Assembly (NCBI GenBank): GCA_036897445.1
Contig: JAYMTL010000018.1
Location: 124,001 to 188,000 of the forward strand
Direction: 5' to 3'
Source: Pelargonium tetragonum
Lineage: Eukaryota > Streptophyta > Magnoliopsida > Geraniales > Geraniaceae
DNA length: 64,000 bases
Shown here: positions 39,690 to 50,829 of the stretch, piece by piece
How positions within the stretch are numbered: position 1 is the stretch's first letter
Layout: each line of letters starts with the position of its first letter
Program-made: the position numbers and the translations under genes
Notes under the pieces: generated by a model
Seen by the model: only the letters and a program-made list of their open reading frames with translations
The model's database searches: none
Told to the model about the DNA's origin: nothing

Positions 39690-42165
39690 CTATTTATGCA
39701 AAAAAGGAGGAGTCCTAAGCAAAGGCTCTAGCTCATGAGGGGCCCCTTAAGACTTTAATAGGAGTAAATATAGGATACTGTACGTTCAAGATTCCTTTTT
39801 GTTTGTAAAGATAAAGAGTAACCTTTAGAGAGATGCTTCGTAATTGAGTCCTCAGAAATAAGGAACGGCACGAGTTTAACTATACTTATCAAGGAAAAAC
39901 TTTTTCAACCTCGCGTGTAAGCATAACAAGGAAGGAAAATGCTTCCTCTATTAAATAAAGGAACAGAGGCTCGTAAGCGTTAAAAATTAAGAAACTGTAA
40001 AAACTCTTTCTTACTCAACCAGAAGTGCCTTACATTGATAAGAGGGAAATCTAGGTTTTTATATCCCGAAACCCTTGCTTTTATTTCTCTAAACGGAAGG
40101 GTTTTGGTTCTTTCCGAATATTTTGCTTTCTAAAAAGTGTCGGGTAAACTACAACGGGATTTTTTGGAGTAAAGGGTATTCCCATTTTAAGTTTTTTAGG
40201 CTTAGAAAGGTCCTTTTTTAAAGGATCTGGGTGTCCGTTTTACACTAGTCCCGTCTTTTAGAAGTTTTTTACGTTATTGCTAGCAGAAGAGAAATAGAAG
40301 GGATTTTACACTAATAGGGTACAGAATGAAATATTCAACGCAGCGGGAGATAGGGCAAGTCCCCTGGAATTTCTAAAGAATAGATAAAGGAAACAAGGAA
40401 AATCGGTAAGCTTTAGGAAAAGGGATTTCTTACTATGATTAGGTAAAAAACTTGTATAAAGGGTCCGGTACAGGAGCCCTCTAATACAAGTTTTGGTGTA
40501 AAACAAGAAATCTAGCCTAAAAAAAAATCCAGATGTAGAATACCTTAGGCATAAAGAGTGGGCTAGCATTAAGTGTCTCCAGTCCTTTTCAATTAAAAGT
40601 TAAACAACAACCCAAGTTCGATAAGAACTCTGATTACTTGACTACGTTATATTACATTTCTTCATTTCGAGCTAGCTTTTTGACAAATAAAAGAGCAGGG
40701 GTTTTGAAAGTTAGGTTTTTTGTCCATTAAGAAGAAATGAGTATCCTAAGCAAGCAAAAAATTTTAAACTAGAGTCCTTTAATTATAGATTTGTTACTCT
40801 GCTTTTTGATTTTAGATTCCGGGTGTACCTTTTAAATGTATAAGTAGCACTTTTTTGAAACAATTAAATACGGATTCTTGGATTAAGTGGGGTACCCCGC
40901 TTTTGGACTATCGTTTAACTTTTTTATTACATTACTATGCCCTTGTTTGTGTTAGAATACGCGAAATATCAAATAGAGCTCTTTCTAAAAACTTCTAAGA
41001 GTCTTGGGGATTGCAAAAAGCACCCCTTGAATGCTGTAAAAAGACTTTCTTAACTTTGGTAAAGTTAAAGTATTAGGTGTATACTCTTCACGCAGAACGA
41101 AAGGCCTTGTAATTATGGAAAGGGTTGCTATCATACTATAGGGTACCTTTTCTTTTTATGGTAGTTGGGTAGTATAAGTTTTAGAAAAGCAAGTCTTAGT
41201 GTTTATGAACAAAACTAGTTTAAGGTAGTAATATAGTTAGGTTGCCCCCTATAAAACCATAAAAAGGGACCTCGTTTTATAAGGCCCTCACTCCGCCACT
41301 TTTTAAGTACTGAAAATTGAGATTCTTCTTAATAGGAACACCCTGGCTCTTTGTTAGAAAAGCTTTAGTACAGAAAGTAAGAATTCCTCGCCTTTTTATT
41401 ATATTTTATTATCCTGCAGCTATTCAATAAACAACCCAGATTGGAGATAAAGGTATGATCAAATGAGCTACTAAATAGAGGGCCTCTCCTAGAAACAAAG
41501 CAGTTCTCTACCCCCTTGGTCTTAGAAGAAAAGGGTCAGAAGGAGTCTGTTACAAAAAAAGAGAGACCCCTCTCTTGTAATTAAGGATCCCGGGGAGAAA
41601 GACTTTTGATAAAAACTTTTTTATTAGTCTAATCTAGAAATTTCTTAATCAAGGAAACTTCTTTGGTTAAAATCCTTTAGAAAAGTAATGTACAAGCTCC
41701 TTGCAGGGTAGCTAAACTTCTAAGCGATTCTAGAGAGTAACTTGGGCATTATGTTTAATCCGTCTTGCCCGGCCTTTCTCTGTTTTATTAGCGGCTTTCT
41801 TAATATGTTAAGGGGTATACTTTTCTTAAGAGTCTTGCCCTATTCCTAATAAATCTTTCCTTAGACTTGCTCTCTACATTATATTATACTAGACTGGAAA
41901 CCCTTCCTTTACTATTCTTAAAACTCCTAAAGACTCTATCTACTGGAATTCCTTTTAAAAAATAGCAACCCCTGTCTCCTTAGAAACAGGCACAGTATAG
42001 AAATTCGTAAAAGTTCTTTCGCAGGGTTCCGCTATATTTGCAAGCCAAGTCGAAAGTTTCTAGTTAAAGTACGAAGCATTCCTAATTTCTGCTTTTACTT
42101 ATAAGGAGACGCGCGGATACAAGCTATAAAGATTCCCCGCTCAAGTACAGCCTGTATTAGTATAG
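39690..42165. other. AT-rich background with countable G-run/C-run punctuation
   Basis: No gene is seen. Between 40140 and 41600 I marked about 14 G-run/C-run motifs by eye, near one per 100 bases. They include sites at about 40173, 40352, 40460, 40889 (perfect), 41142, 41267, 41478 and 41584. The minus frame at 40306-40569 has 87 codons and no domain. Confidence 0.6.
40889..40898 (+). repeat. Perfect GGGGTACCCC palindrome, second copy
   Basis: This is identical to 18829-18838 with unrelated flanks. Confidence 0.55.
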
Positions 42166-42169
42166 GGAA

Positions 42170-43090
42170 TATAGTATTCCTATTATTTGTATTCTATTAC
42201 TCTTTTCTAATGTTTTAATATTAAAAAAATTTTAATAGATAATAGAGAGTAGCTTCCTAATAGAGGTATTTGCTTTTGTTAAGGATAAGACCTCGTTCCT
42301 CTTTATTAGAAAGGAGAGGATAAACTTAGAGAGATTTGGGTAGTGTCTATGTTATCGACTGTAGCTTAGCGAAGTAGGTTAATGCAATATAGTATGATGG
42401 TTGTGTATTCATGCTTTATAATACCTATTTCTCGGCCTATCTGTTTTATTTGCTTCTTCTTTATATTACTTACTTGACTTAGCAGGAGCAATAGCAGGAA
42501 AACAGGCTTTCACTGTACCTGTCTGTCTTAGTAGGAGTACCTTGTTTCTTAAGAGCTATACCTAGTGTCTTAGTGTTGTTCCCTGTAGTTTTTGTAGCTA
42601 TTGTATTCTCTTGTTATATTATATCTATAGTCAAAGGAATATAAGTATGATGTTTTATAGTTCTTTATAACTTTATAATAGATAGTAATAAGTGTAGAGA
42701 GTTATAGTACATATTGTTAGATTTAATAGGTACACTCACTTACCTTAATAAGACACACTTGTTTCTTTGCTTTCTTATTTCTATTTCTTTTTCTTTCCTC
42801 GCTTAATGACTTGTTTTTATGGAACTATCTGTATCCTATTAATCTGTATCCTCATAGCTATAACTATCTTTTGCTTTTGGGTTATATACCTGCCTTAATT
42901 ACATTACCTTTTTATTCACTGCTATACGCAGCCTACTTTTTCTGGAAAAGGAAGCCCTTCTCACTCAAGTCAAGAGCATCTTCGCTTATTTGCTATTCTA
43001 TTAAGGGCCCCATAACAAGTTTAATATCCTACCGACCCCCGGTTTATGCTTTGGAATTGGAATATACAACCTTTTTGTCTATATAATACA
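42170..43090 (-). mobile_element. T/G-rich repeat island, minus orientation
   Basis: TpG is retained and the punctuation is sparse from about 42170 to 42830. The words around 42590-42605 (CTGTAG, TTTTTGTAGCTATTG) read on the minus strand as the AGCTACAA words of the A/C-rich islands. The 16-base word lies at 42894-42909, and a small ACCG/CGGT hairpin with CCGAC lies near 43028-43044. The 91-codon plus frame at 42811-43086 starts at TTG and gives an L/Y/F-rich translation without a family. I take it as the antisense of a decayed element. Confidence 0.4.
42894..42909 (-). repeat. 16-base dispersed word, copy 2
   Basis: This is an exact CTTAATTACATTACCT on the + strand, at the right edge of the 42.2-43.1 kb island. 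Confidence 0.6.
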
Positions 43091-43099
43091 CTAAAGGTG

Positions 43100-45050
43100 A
43101 CTTTCTAACACCAGATAAAGATGTATAGATAGTACCAAAATCACTCTATTGACAAAAAAGAGCTCTCTCCTTACTTAGTGGATATGAGCTCACAGAACTT
43201 TTAAACTTACACGGATTTTCTGTCGAGAAGAGGGGAAACTTTTACGAAATTACATACATAAGGGGTAGTCTCTTAGCTGCCAAGGACTTTTTAAATTGCT
43301 CTTGATATTCTTTCCGCGGGGTCTCCCGGCAAAGACTTTTGGAAAATTTCCACAATATACTAGACTTTTCCTGGGCCCTATTTGATGAAAGGACTTTATT
43401 AACCTTTCTCTATAAAGGTATCTTCACCAAAAGTAAAGGGTACTAATATGAGCAAGCTAAAGCTCTCTTTCAAAAACCCAAGAATTGCTTTTAAATTTAA
43501 AAGATATAGATAGCAGAAGTTTGCGTAAAAAGCACCCTTAGTTTTTTGTGAAAAAGATAAAAAAACTTTAATAGATTAAAACTCAGATTAGCCTTTGAGC
43601 GAATCTTTTATAATAAAACCTATGATGATCCTCTGGAATTTTCTAGTGTAAAACCTCGTCTATATGCCCTTCTCCGAAAAGTAAGTAACTTTTTTTGTAC
43701 ATAATATTATGACACACCTTGTAAGTAAACCTCTGCAGCTCGCATTTTTTATTAAAAATACTAAACTCTGTGTATTTACATATTTCTGCTCTTTTCTTTG
43801 CTTGTACCAAGCTTGACTTTCAATATTCCCTACTATGTTAGAGGTTAGAGAAAAGGTCTTTAAAAATACAACTACCTTTGCAGACTTTGGTAACTACACC
43901 CAGTTTCACTAAATCAGACTAATTCTAAAAGGAGGCGCCCTTTGTCTTTGATAAGTACTGTATATTTATTATAGAGTCGCAAGAATTCTGAATATTAACA
44001 AACTCGGTTAATTTCTATTACCTTACTTCGTTTACACTTGGAAAGACTTTTTTTATAGCGATTTTTTATATAAAATCGGGGCTCTATTTTTCTAATCTAA
44101 GGAGAAATAAAGACTTTTTAGAGGGCTTTTCTCCTTCAAAGAAATCCCGCTGACTATAGAAAAGTAGATTTTGGAGTATTTGTAAGTTCTTTTTGGAGAG
44201 CCCCTTTCCAAAGTGCTTGTGATAAATTACAGGTAGGTTTACTGATAAGTCGAAGGGCATGAAAGCAATACCTTTAATTCAAGAAACCCTTATTGTTCCC
44301 TAAATGAAATGTAGTGACAAGGTGCTGAGCAATAACTAACTGGAGGCAATTTTGAAATCGCTTTTCTAAAAAGGAAACGTAAGTTTATTACACTAAATGC
44401 GCTTAGGATAAGAACTAGACAACGGATCTGAGATCTCTTTAAGAAGAATTTTTATACTTGGTTAAAGTTCCGAGGGTTCGATATATTTATTTAAGTTAAT
44501 AATCTTTTAAGGACTATATTCGAAAGCCGAATAAATTATTTGATTCCAATATTTCTATAAAAAGTCAAAGGGACGGGTCTGCAAAACTAAGATTAAGAGG
44601 CTTTTAGTAACATTTTTAGCTAGTGTAAATTCTGCACTATTTCAGAGCTAAGGTCTAATAGAGTTGTTAGAAAACTCTAGAAAAACTTTTGCTTTTATTT
44701 TATACCCTTTATATATAAAGAGACTTTCCGGGGCTTCCCTTAGCAATTTAGACGCGCTACTAGCTAAAAAAAAATCTTGCATTTTCCATTAAAGTGCGTC
44801 GCTAAGCAAGCTGTATAGAGTGGAGTAAAGGAAGCCCTAAGAGCTACTTGTTATCTTCGTATTCTTTTCGCTACCCAGTATTTTTTGGATTATTCTCGCT
44901 TTAGAAAGACTTGGCGCTTTCTTGCCTCCATTTTTTTAATCCAAAGTATAAAAATAAGCTTGATCTACCCTATACTAACTAACTTAAAGTTACTCCTTAC
45001 TACCAATCCTTCTAGGAACTGACCAACTCCTTATGAGATTATAAGATAAA
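43100..45050. other. AT-rich background without genes
   Basis: This is RIP-type background with G-run/C-run motifs. I see no open frame or RNA gene. Confidence 0.6.
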
Positions 45051-45245
45051 AGAAAGAAGATATTTTACAAAAGAAATGAAACCCAGGGTTACTATCCAGA
45101 ATGTCCTTTTTCTGTGGTTTGGGCACCGAGTAGGTAGGTTTATTTAAGGATTTTAGGACCGGTTAAAAAGAGATTTTATAACTCCTTTAGGCTTTAGAAA
45201 AATCATCCTCTCAATTCCTTGTAAATACTGATTACACTAGAAACA

Positions 45246-45259
45246 GGTATCGAAGATAA
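45246..45259 (+). repeat. 14-base word shared by three islands
   Basis: GGTATCGAAGATAA occurs exactly here, at 31440-31453 and at 54393-54406, always on the + strand. It reads VSKI in the open frame at 31 kb. Confidence 0.6.
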
Positions 45260-46033
45260 GCTTTTTAATTCTCCTATGCTAACATTGGAAAGACTCCTCA
45301 CAAATTACATTAAATTAATTACTTTCCTGTAAAAGGTAAAGAACCTGGGAATCCAGATTAAACAAACAACCCTATAAGTTATTATATAAAATGCTGTTGC
45401 CACTAAGGTTGCTTGTAAGGTGGTGATTTAACAAATTTCACAAGGGTTGATAAAATTCTTGTATACTTTACTAAGAAACTAAGACATAGTACTCTTTTCA
45501 ACTAGCTACAAGGAAGAATACAATAGAGCAAGCAACAGGGAATCTTAACAACTAACTATTCTAACCCTTATACAAAATACAGAAACAATAAAGAACTCTA
45601 AAACAATAGAACAATTCAAGGTCAGTAGAAGTAGTTTATGGGTATCCTAGTGTAAGTATACATTACCTATAACTATGATACTATAAGCAAGCTTATCTCT
45701 AGAATACTACTAAAACAAGAGGTAAGCTTGCTTAACAAATACAAATTGAATACAAATTAACTACTATAACTAACTAGCTACAAGAACATTAAGCCCAGAA
45801 GCTACACTCCCTAAGTTACCCTCTTCTCTATTCGTCCTCCCACTCTTTCTCTTATCCTCCTTATAACCCTATAACACAAACAAGTAATACAAAAACAATT
45901 GATTAATAGAAAGAAAAGGCAAGAACAAGTAAGTCATAAAACAAAGCAACAAGGCAAGTAAGTCAAAGTCAAGAAGAAGCGCTGGTGTTCCTTTTGTGTA
46001 AGTAAGTGTCTCTCTTTTTACTACTTGCAATAA

Positions 46034-46063
46034 CCTTCCTCCGCTAAAGCTACAGTCGGGAAC
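46034..46063. repeat. Family hairpin, unit 1
   Basis: The sequence runs CCTTCCTCCGCTAAAG then CTACAGTCGGGAAC. TTC and CCG on the left can pair with CGG and GAA on the right. On the minus strand it contains CCGACTG, matching the core of the other family hairpins. Confidence 0.45.
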
Positions 46064-46478
46064 AGAGACTATCTCCTCTACTAAGTTTATATACTCGCTA
46101 ACGATAAGACATAAGGTAGAGTCTCTTAAAGAACAATACACATATTACCTATAACTATCTAATACAAAAAACAACAACTATATGTATAGGTAGCTTTCCT
46201 AAGACCCCTCTTACATTAGCTACTATAAAAACAATAGTACAGTACACTAACTAGCTACACTAGCAACAGGTAATCCTAACACTCCTAACAGTACATGTAT
46301 AGCTTCTAACTCTTCTTACTCTTATCCTAACCTAATAAGGTCTAGCTCTCAAACAAGAACAAGTAAATTAAATCCAATAGAAATAAAAAGAAGTCATAAG
46401 AATAAAGAAGCAAGGAAGTCAAGGTCATTGGGTGTTATAGTGTGCTCATTACGTACTCATAGATACTATATATATATT

Positions 46479-46508
46479 CTCCCTCCGCTTTAAGGCTTCA
46501 GTCGGGAG
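46479..46508. repeat. Family hairpin, unit 2
   Basis: CTCCC (46479-46483) pairs with GGGAG (46504-46508), and CCG with CGG can add to the stem in register. The minus strand contains CCGACTGAAG. The outer stem differs from those at 30097 and 52740 yet still pairs. Confidence 0.5.
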
Positions 46509-46689
46509 TCTCTCTATCAAAGGAACATTCCCTCCGCATGCACACGTACATATTATAATAGAGCAGCAACCGGTAACCCCAATTCCCAATCCCAATCAAC
46601 AGGATACAAAACAACCGGATACAAACAGCCCAATAAACCACCCTAATTTTAAACAAGAAAACAAACAACAAGCTTTTTTTCGTTGAGAT

Positions 46690-47710
46690 ATTACCTAAGC
46701 GATTTTGCTTTTGAAAAAGATATTCGATTTTGTGTAAAAAGTCAAAAACTTACAAATTTAAGGAAGCAGCTTAAAAGTCGCTTTTTCCCTCTGTAAAGGC
46801 CTTTTTGAACCCTTGGGTTTCCTTCTTCTTTTGGTGCGTCATAACTTCGGACTTTCCTTTTTTCTTCCAAAATCTTTACTAATCGAAACATGGGAAGTGC
46901 CCATTTTAACGACTGGAAAATAGGCAGGAACCCGTTTTTTTATCTAGAATGCCGTAAATCAAGCGCAGTACAAAAAGGAAGGGGTTTTTTGAACTTGTTT
47001 TGGGATAGGGCTAAAAGGCACTATAAATTTATACGAATAGGGTTTTAGACTAAAATTCATAAATGAAAGAATTTGTAGAAACTTTAGGGGTGCCCATCTT
47101 TAAAAGGCCAAAAAAGTAGCTCAAAACAAATGGAGGGTCCGCTATCGCCTAGCTTCGGTCTTTTCGTCCTAAAACTCGAGAGATTTCCTTCTTCCAGGGT
47201 TGGGGTGAAAAGGCACACAAAGTTGATAACAGTGCTCTTTTTACCTTGTTCTAGAACTTGGATAGCCCAGGGGATTAGGACTCATCGCTAGCTTATCGTA
47301 CCGTGTACTTCACTCTTGTGAAGCCTCTCAATCGTTCGTAAAAATCAAAACGATTCTAAAACCCTTTGTGAAAGGACAAGCGTAGCGAGTCTTTATTTCT
47401 TACTTTTTTAAGTTTAAGGAACGCGTACGAGGAAAAACTTTGGATAGCTTATTTAATTCCTAAGCTAGTGCCTTACTACCCGGTTCTTATAAAATAATAA
47501 TAGATAAGTACTTAAAAGTAGTAAGAGAGTTGCCTATTAGAGAGTTAGTTTTTGTTTAATTACCCTTTGTCAATAGGAGATTCTACTTATACAGTAAGAA
47601 TGAAAATCACTTATTTAAAGTAAGACTTTTCCCGCGTACTCTTAAAATAGAAGAAGAGGAAATAATATGAGTAAGGAAATGTGTTACTCTATACTTTAAA
47701 AGTGGGTTAG
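46690..47710. other. AT-rich background without genes
   Basis: This is a background-type stretch between two islands, with poly-T and poly-A runs and no open frame worth reporting. TpG and CpA are somewhat higher than in the long background blocks. Confidence 0.5.
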
Positions 47711-48487
47711 GAAATCTTAAGCGTCTTTACAGCTTCCATTCAAGTTTCAAAAGCAGGTAGACAAAATTGAAAGAAAAGCTAGAATTCTTGAAAGTAACTT
47801 GGCTAACACTTTCAAAAACAAAGCATCAAGTGGAATTCTATTGGTTTATGCATATTATCTTTTTCTTTGGATTATTCATACAGCTTATGATTTTCCCTGA
47901 AGCAAAGTCAGAATGGCTACTATTTCCCTTTGATCTTTGATATCAGAAGTTTTTAATGAGAAAGATTAAGATTTTATCTCCAAGGTATCCTGGGATTAGT
48001 ACTTGCCTATCTAACGAAATTCCTAATACTATATTCCAACCTGTATAGGCTTACACAGAAGAAGACTATAAAAGGATTTTCCCTAGCCTCGGCAAACTTG
48101 ACTTAGTGAGGACTGTGTATCCTGTGACTTTTTAGATTTAAGGATCCTGATAATTAACTGAAACTATAGGAATTGATAGCCTTATTTGTTTTATTACTAA
48201 GACTTTGTTCTTTGTAAGCTCTAACTTTCCCCTTCTCGGATCGGAGGCGGTCATTCGGCAATCTACCTAATCAAGTAGACGCAAGGACCTCTTTTAACCT
48301 CTTTAGAGGAGTGGAGAAGATAGAACAAGTATAGATTCAAGGTAACCATAGGCACTTTGGCAACGCAAGAAGCTAGTAAAGGTGTTAAGCAAACGCAACT
48401 AACTTATTCTAAAGACTGAGACAAAGTACAACTCAACAGAATAAATCCACAAAGTGCCAATATCAGGAGCTGAATAGAATAAGCAAG

Positions 48488-49020
48488 TTGCCAATTTACT
48501 TATCTATCTATTTCGAGCTTTCACAAGGAAGACAGGACTCTGGATTCCATTGACAATGTTTAATTAAGATAATGACACAGGTAAGAAATGACTGACTAGG
48601 GTTCTTTATACATTGATACATTGACTGAGTGGGTACGTGGTTGAAGACTTTTACAAACAAATAGGTAGAGTAATGTACATACAATTGTGGATATAAATCT
48701 AAGTCAGTGGTAGAGAGCTTTCAACTCCTTTTTTAGGTCTCTGTTGAGTTCAAAGCTTAATTAAGAAAGAATGGTTCCATACAAATAGAAGAAAATAGCA
48801 TGCGAATTGAAGACATATCTGTTGAATTGCAATTGTTTTAACGTGTTGGAATCTCTAAATTCAAAGAGAAAGGGAAAACTCCAATTCGAACCTGCGTACA
48901 GAACCTAATTTTAGTGATGATGTAACCCGTTGTCATAAAATTAATGTACTCTCTACCTCCAAGACTATAGAGAATTTATAGACAAACGAAGAGCAGATTC
49001 AAAGTTGTTATTATCTAAGT
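48488..49020 (+). pseudogene. MULE-like transposase remnant (C-terminal half), inactive
   Basis: In the frame beginning at 48488 the order of features resembles the region after the catalytic domain of fungal Mutator-like transposases. GTWL (48632-48643) matches the common YLE..TWL, then GYKSKSVVESF (about 48692-48724) matches the TSRVES.H segment about 22 residues later. An R-T-C followed by PVVIKL (48926-48943) may correspond to the late C...PC.H motif. The DDE residues are not identified. Many codons are stops, and most would be explained by TGG to TGA and CAA or CAG to TAA or TAG, the changes RIP produces. The assignment rests on short motifs only. Confidence 0.35.
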
Positions 49021-49989
49021 GATTATATAGCAGGAATTTAGCAGATAGATTTGAAAGTTTATATACTATATAAGAGATTCTATAGAATACCGATTCTACA
49101 GAAATAGGTGTCTATTTACCTTTCTTCCAAGAAGAGAATTGTCCTATCCGTAGGTTATGGTATCGCGCGGGTAGGTTCTCTATACTTTATTCAATACACT
49201 TAATCGGAAAACTCTAGTATGAAGTACTTCGAAATACAATGCCAATCAGTCTCCTCAAGAAATTTCACCGAAATGGTCTGGTTAGTCAATCCATAAACAA
49301 GAATACAATTTCACTCAGATTATATCTTGCTTTCCTCCATAAAATAATGAGACCTTTACCTCTTACAAAGAATGATAACCAACTCTCCGCAATACCATAT
49401 AAGCGTTACTGGCGCAGAGAATAGGTTACTGAAGAGTGTGTTATTCCTAGCTCAGTTAGAACAAGTTAGGGAATACCTTAATTGGTGCAACAAGATAAGT
49501 ACCGACACAGGTTCAGGAAATTAATAAGTTTACCTTGGGAATTTGATACCATCATAGGACAAAGATGCTGGGAATTTCAACTCTGGAGGATTGTGTTAGT
49601 CAAAATTCTTCTTATAAGTTCCTAGTTAGAATTGGTTTTATAGTTAGTAAGATAAGAGAAAGAGAGTCTAATCTGGTTTCTGTTATATCCACCTTTGCCT
49701 TATATATCTGCTTAGGCTATCCAAGCCTTTACCAGCAATGTTAGCCTTATAACTTTAAAGCCTCTACTTTAGCACTACCTAAAATAGGAAGATACTTCAA
49801 AGGAATATCATCTCAAAGGCTAAGGGTGAAATAGAATCTAGCTTCGGCTATACTGTACAAAATAGTCAAATTCCTTATATTTAGGTCTTTAACTACTATG
49901 CTTTATAATTCTTCAAATCTATTCATACAGAATCCTACAGAAGCTGAAATTCACCTTTTAAGAATACTATTTAGAAGTTCAATAAGTAA

Positions 49990-50358
49990 GTATCCGGTTT
50001 AGGAATAGACTCTCCTTACAAACCAGGAATACAAAGTACAAACTGGAACCTACTCAATTCCCTGAGAAAGTTGAACCAATATCCAAGAACTCAATCAAAC
50101 ACTCTAATCCAACTCAATTAAATGAACAACTCAAGTCTCAACAACAACCAAACTATAAATCCTGAGCCTGCTTACAAGTACAAATAGAACTTCCAAATTC
50201 AGTACTCGTTAAACAACTTTATCGGTAAAGTACCTTTATTCACTATCCTGAGCAGAGAATCAGAATTTGTAAATTACAATCCCAACCCTACAAAGAATCC
50301 GGTTCATAAGGTAATGCAATTAATTAGGATTATCTCCTTTAAACAAGGCAAACCCTGA
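49990..50358 (+). pseudogene. Decayed N/Q-rich reading frame of unknown family
   Basis: About 122 codons ending in TGA at 50356-50358 are open apart from two stops, at a TAA and a TAG. The composition is rich in N, L, Q and P, with short readings such as SLRKLNQYP and FVNYNPNPTKNPVHK. The preserved CAA, AAC and CCA codons mean that CpA has survived here, unlike in the background. I recognise no domain. It may be the tail of the same element as the 48.5 kb frame, in another phase, or a separate insertion. Confidence 0.3.
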
Positions 50359-50594
50359 ACGGCAATTCATTTACTCTTTCATAAATAACAGATCTCATTT
50401 AAGCCTTTCTTTCTCTTCTAGCTCCACATCAGCTTGGTAGGCTCTCCCTAAAACTGGTACGCATTTAAGACTTTTGTGGCGTAGAATCCAGAAGAAAATA
50501 ACTAGCTAAAAAATTGAAGCTTATAGGAAATCCTTACTCTAGTTACAAAATTCCCTGTCTAATTCTAATTTGAAGCAGCTAACTTCTTAACCTT

Positions 50595-50718
50595 CCTGCC
50601 TTATGGGCCTTCTTGTTCCAGTCTGTACTTAAGGGATTCCCTTTAATATACCTACTTGTATTTAGCTATCTTACTCCCTGTATTCCCTTATTTATCTGTA
50701 CTTGAAATCCTTAAACAG
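50595..50718 (-). mobile_element. Minus-strand copy of the DWNKKAHKAG fragment
   Basis: The minus strand of 50595-50634 matches 31181-31220 at 37 of 40 positions and reads STDWNKKAHKAG. Weaker similarity continues to 50718, where CTGTTTAAGG corresponds to 31105 onwards, over about 120 bases with small gaps. Beyond 50595 the two copies diverge. This fixes the orientation of one element here as minus, opposite to the MULE-like frame just upstream, so the 47.7-50.8 kb insert is probably composite. Confidence 0.6.
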
Positions 50719-50829
50719 AAAGAAAAAGACTTATCTTAATAGAGCGAAGGAAAGCAGAACTACTCAGTAAATAAGCTACAAAAAAGTACCTCTTATATAG
50801 GTATTCCCTAAATGAATCTTACTTCCCGT

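Larger units (their letters stand above)
45060..46680 (+). mobile_element. Longest A/C-rich repeat island, with an internal duplication
   Basis: CpA is abundant and TpG rare across about 1.6 kb. 45075-45128 and 45776-45797 match 15080-15131 and 15401-15422. Two related units follow each other: 45910-46063 and 46350-46508. Each begins with an AAGAACAAGTAA-type run and ends in a CCTCCGC...CAGTCGGGA hairpin. The first unit, through GTGTTCC and GTGTAAGTAAGT, aligns with the minus strand of 52740-52900. The 90-codon minus frame at 45869-46141 has no known domain. GGTATCGAAGATAA lies at 45246-45259. No enzyme domain is visible, so this could be a non-autonomous element or the non-coding part of a larger one. 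Confidence 0.5.
47720..50590 (+). mobile_element. Motif-free insert with decayed transposase-like frames
   Basis: About 2.9 kb here lacks the G-run/C-run punctuation, keeps both CpA and TpG, and has protein-like frames in several phases. The frame from 47730 reads QVDKIERKARIL and then a hydrophobic run ending HTAYDFP. Another is 48488-49020, described separately. The plus frame at 49239-49424 is open for 61 codons. The frame at 49990-50358 is open except for two stops. The phase changes and stops show that it is dead. Its composition suggests it is the youngest or least RIP-affected part of the window. A decayed DNA transposon is my best guess. A degenerate host gene or two nested elements cannot be excluded. 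Confidence 0.45.

Noticed and set aside
45869-46141. 90-codon minus-strand open frame in the 45-46.7 kb island.
   Set aside because: It lies on the T-rich strand of a repeat and gives a leucine-rich translation without a domain. The related copies do not keep it open.
48695-48760. tRNA-like string with CAGTGGTAGAG and GAGTTCAAA.
   Set aside because: It falls inside the transposase-like frame (reading SVVESF), the stems do not pair, and the spacing is explained by the protein reading.
48840-48960. Minus-strand GCAGGTTCGAATT resembling a tRNA T arm.
   Set aside because: No A box at the right distance, and the sequence is within the same transposase-like frame.
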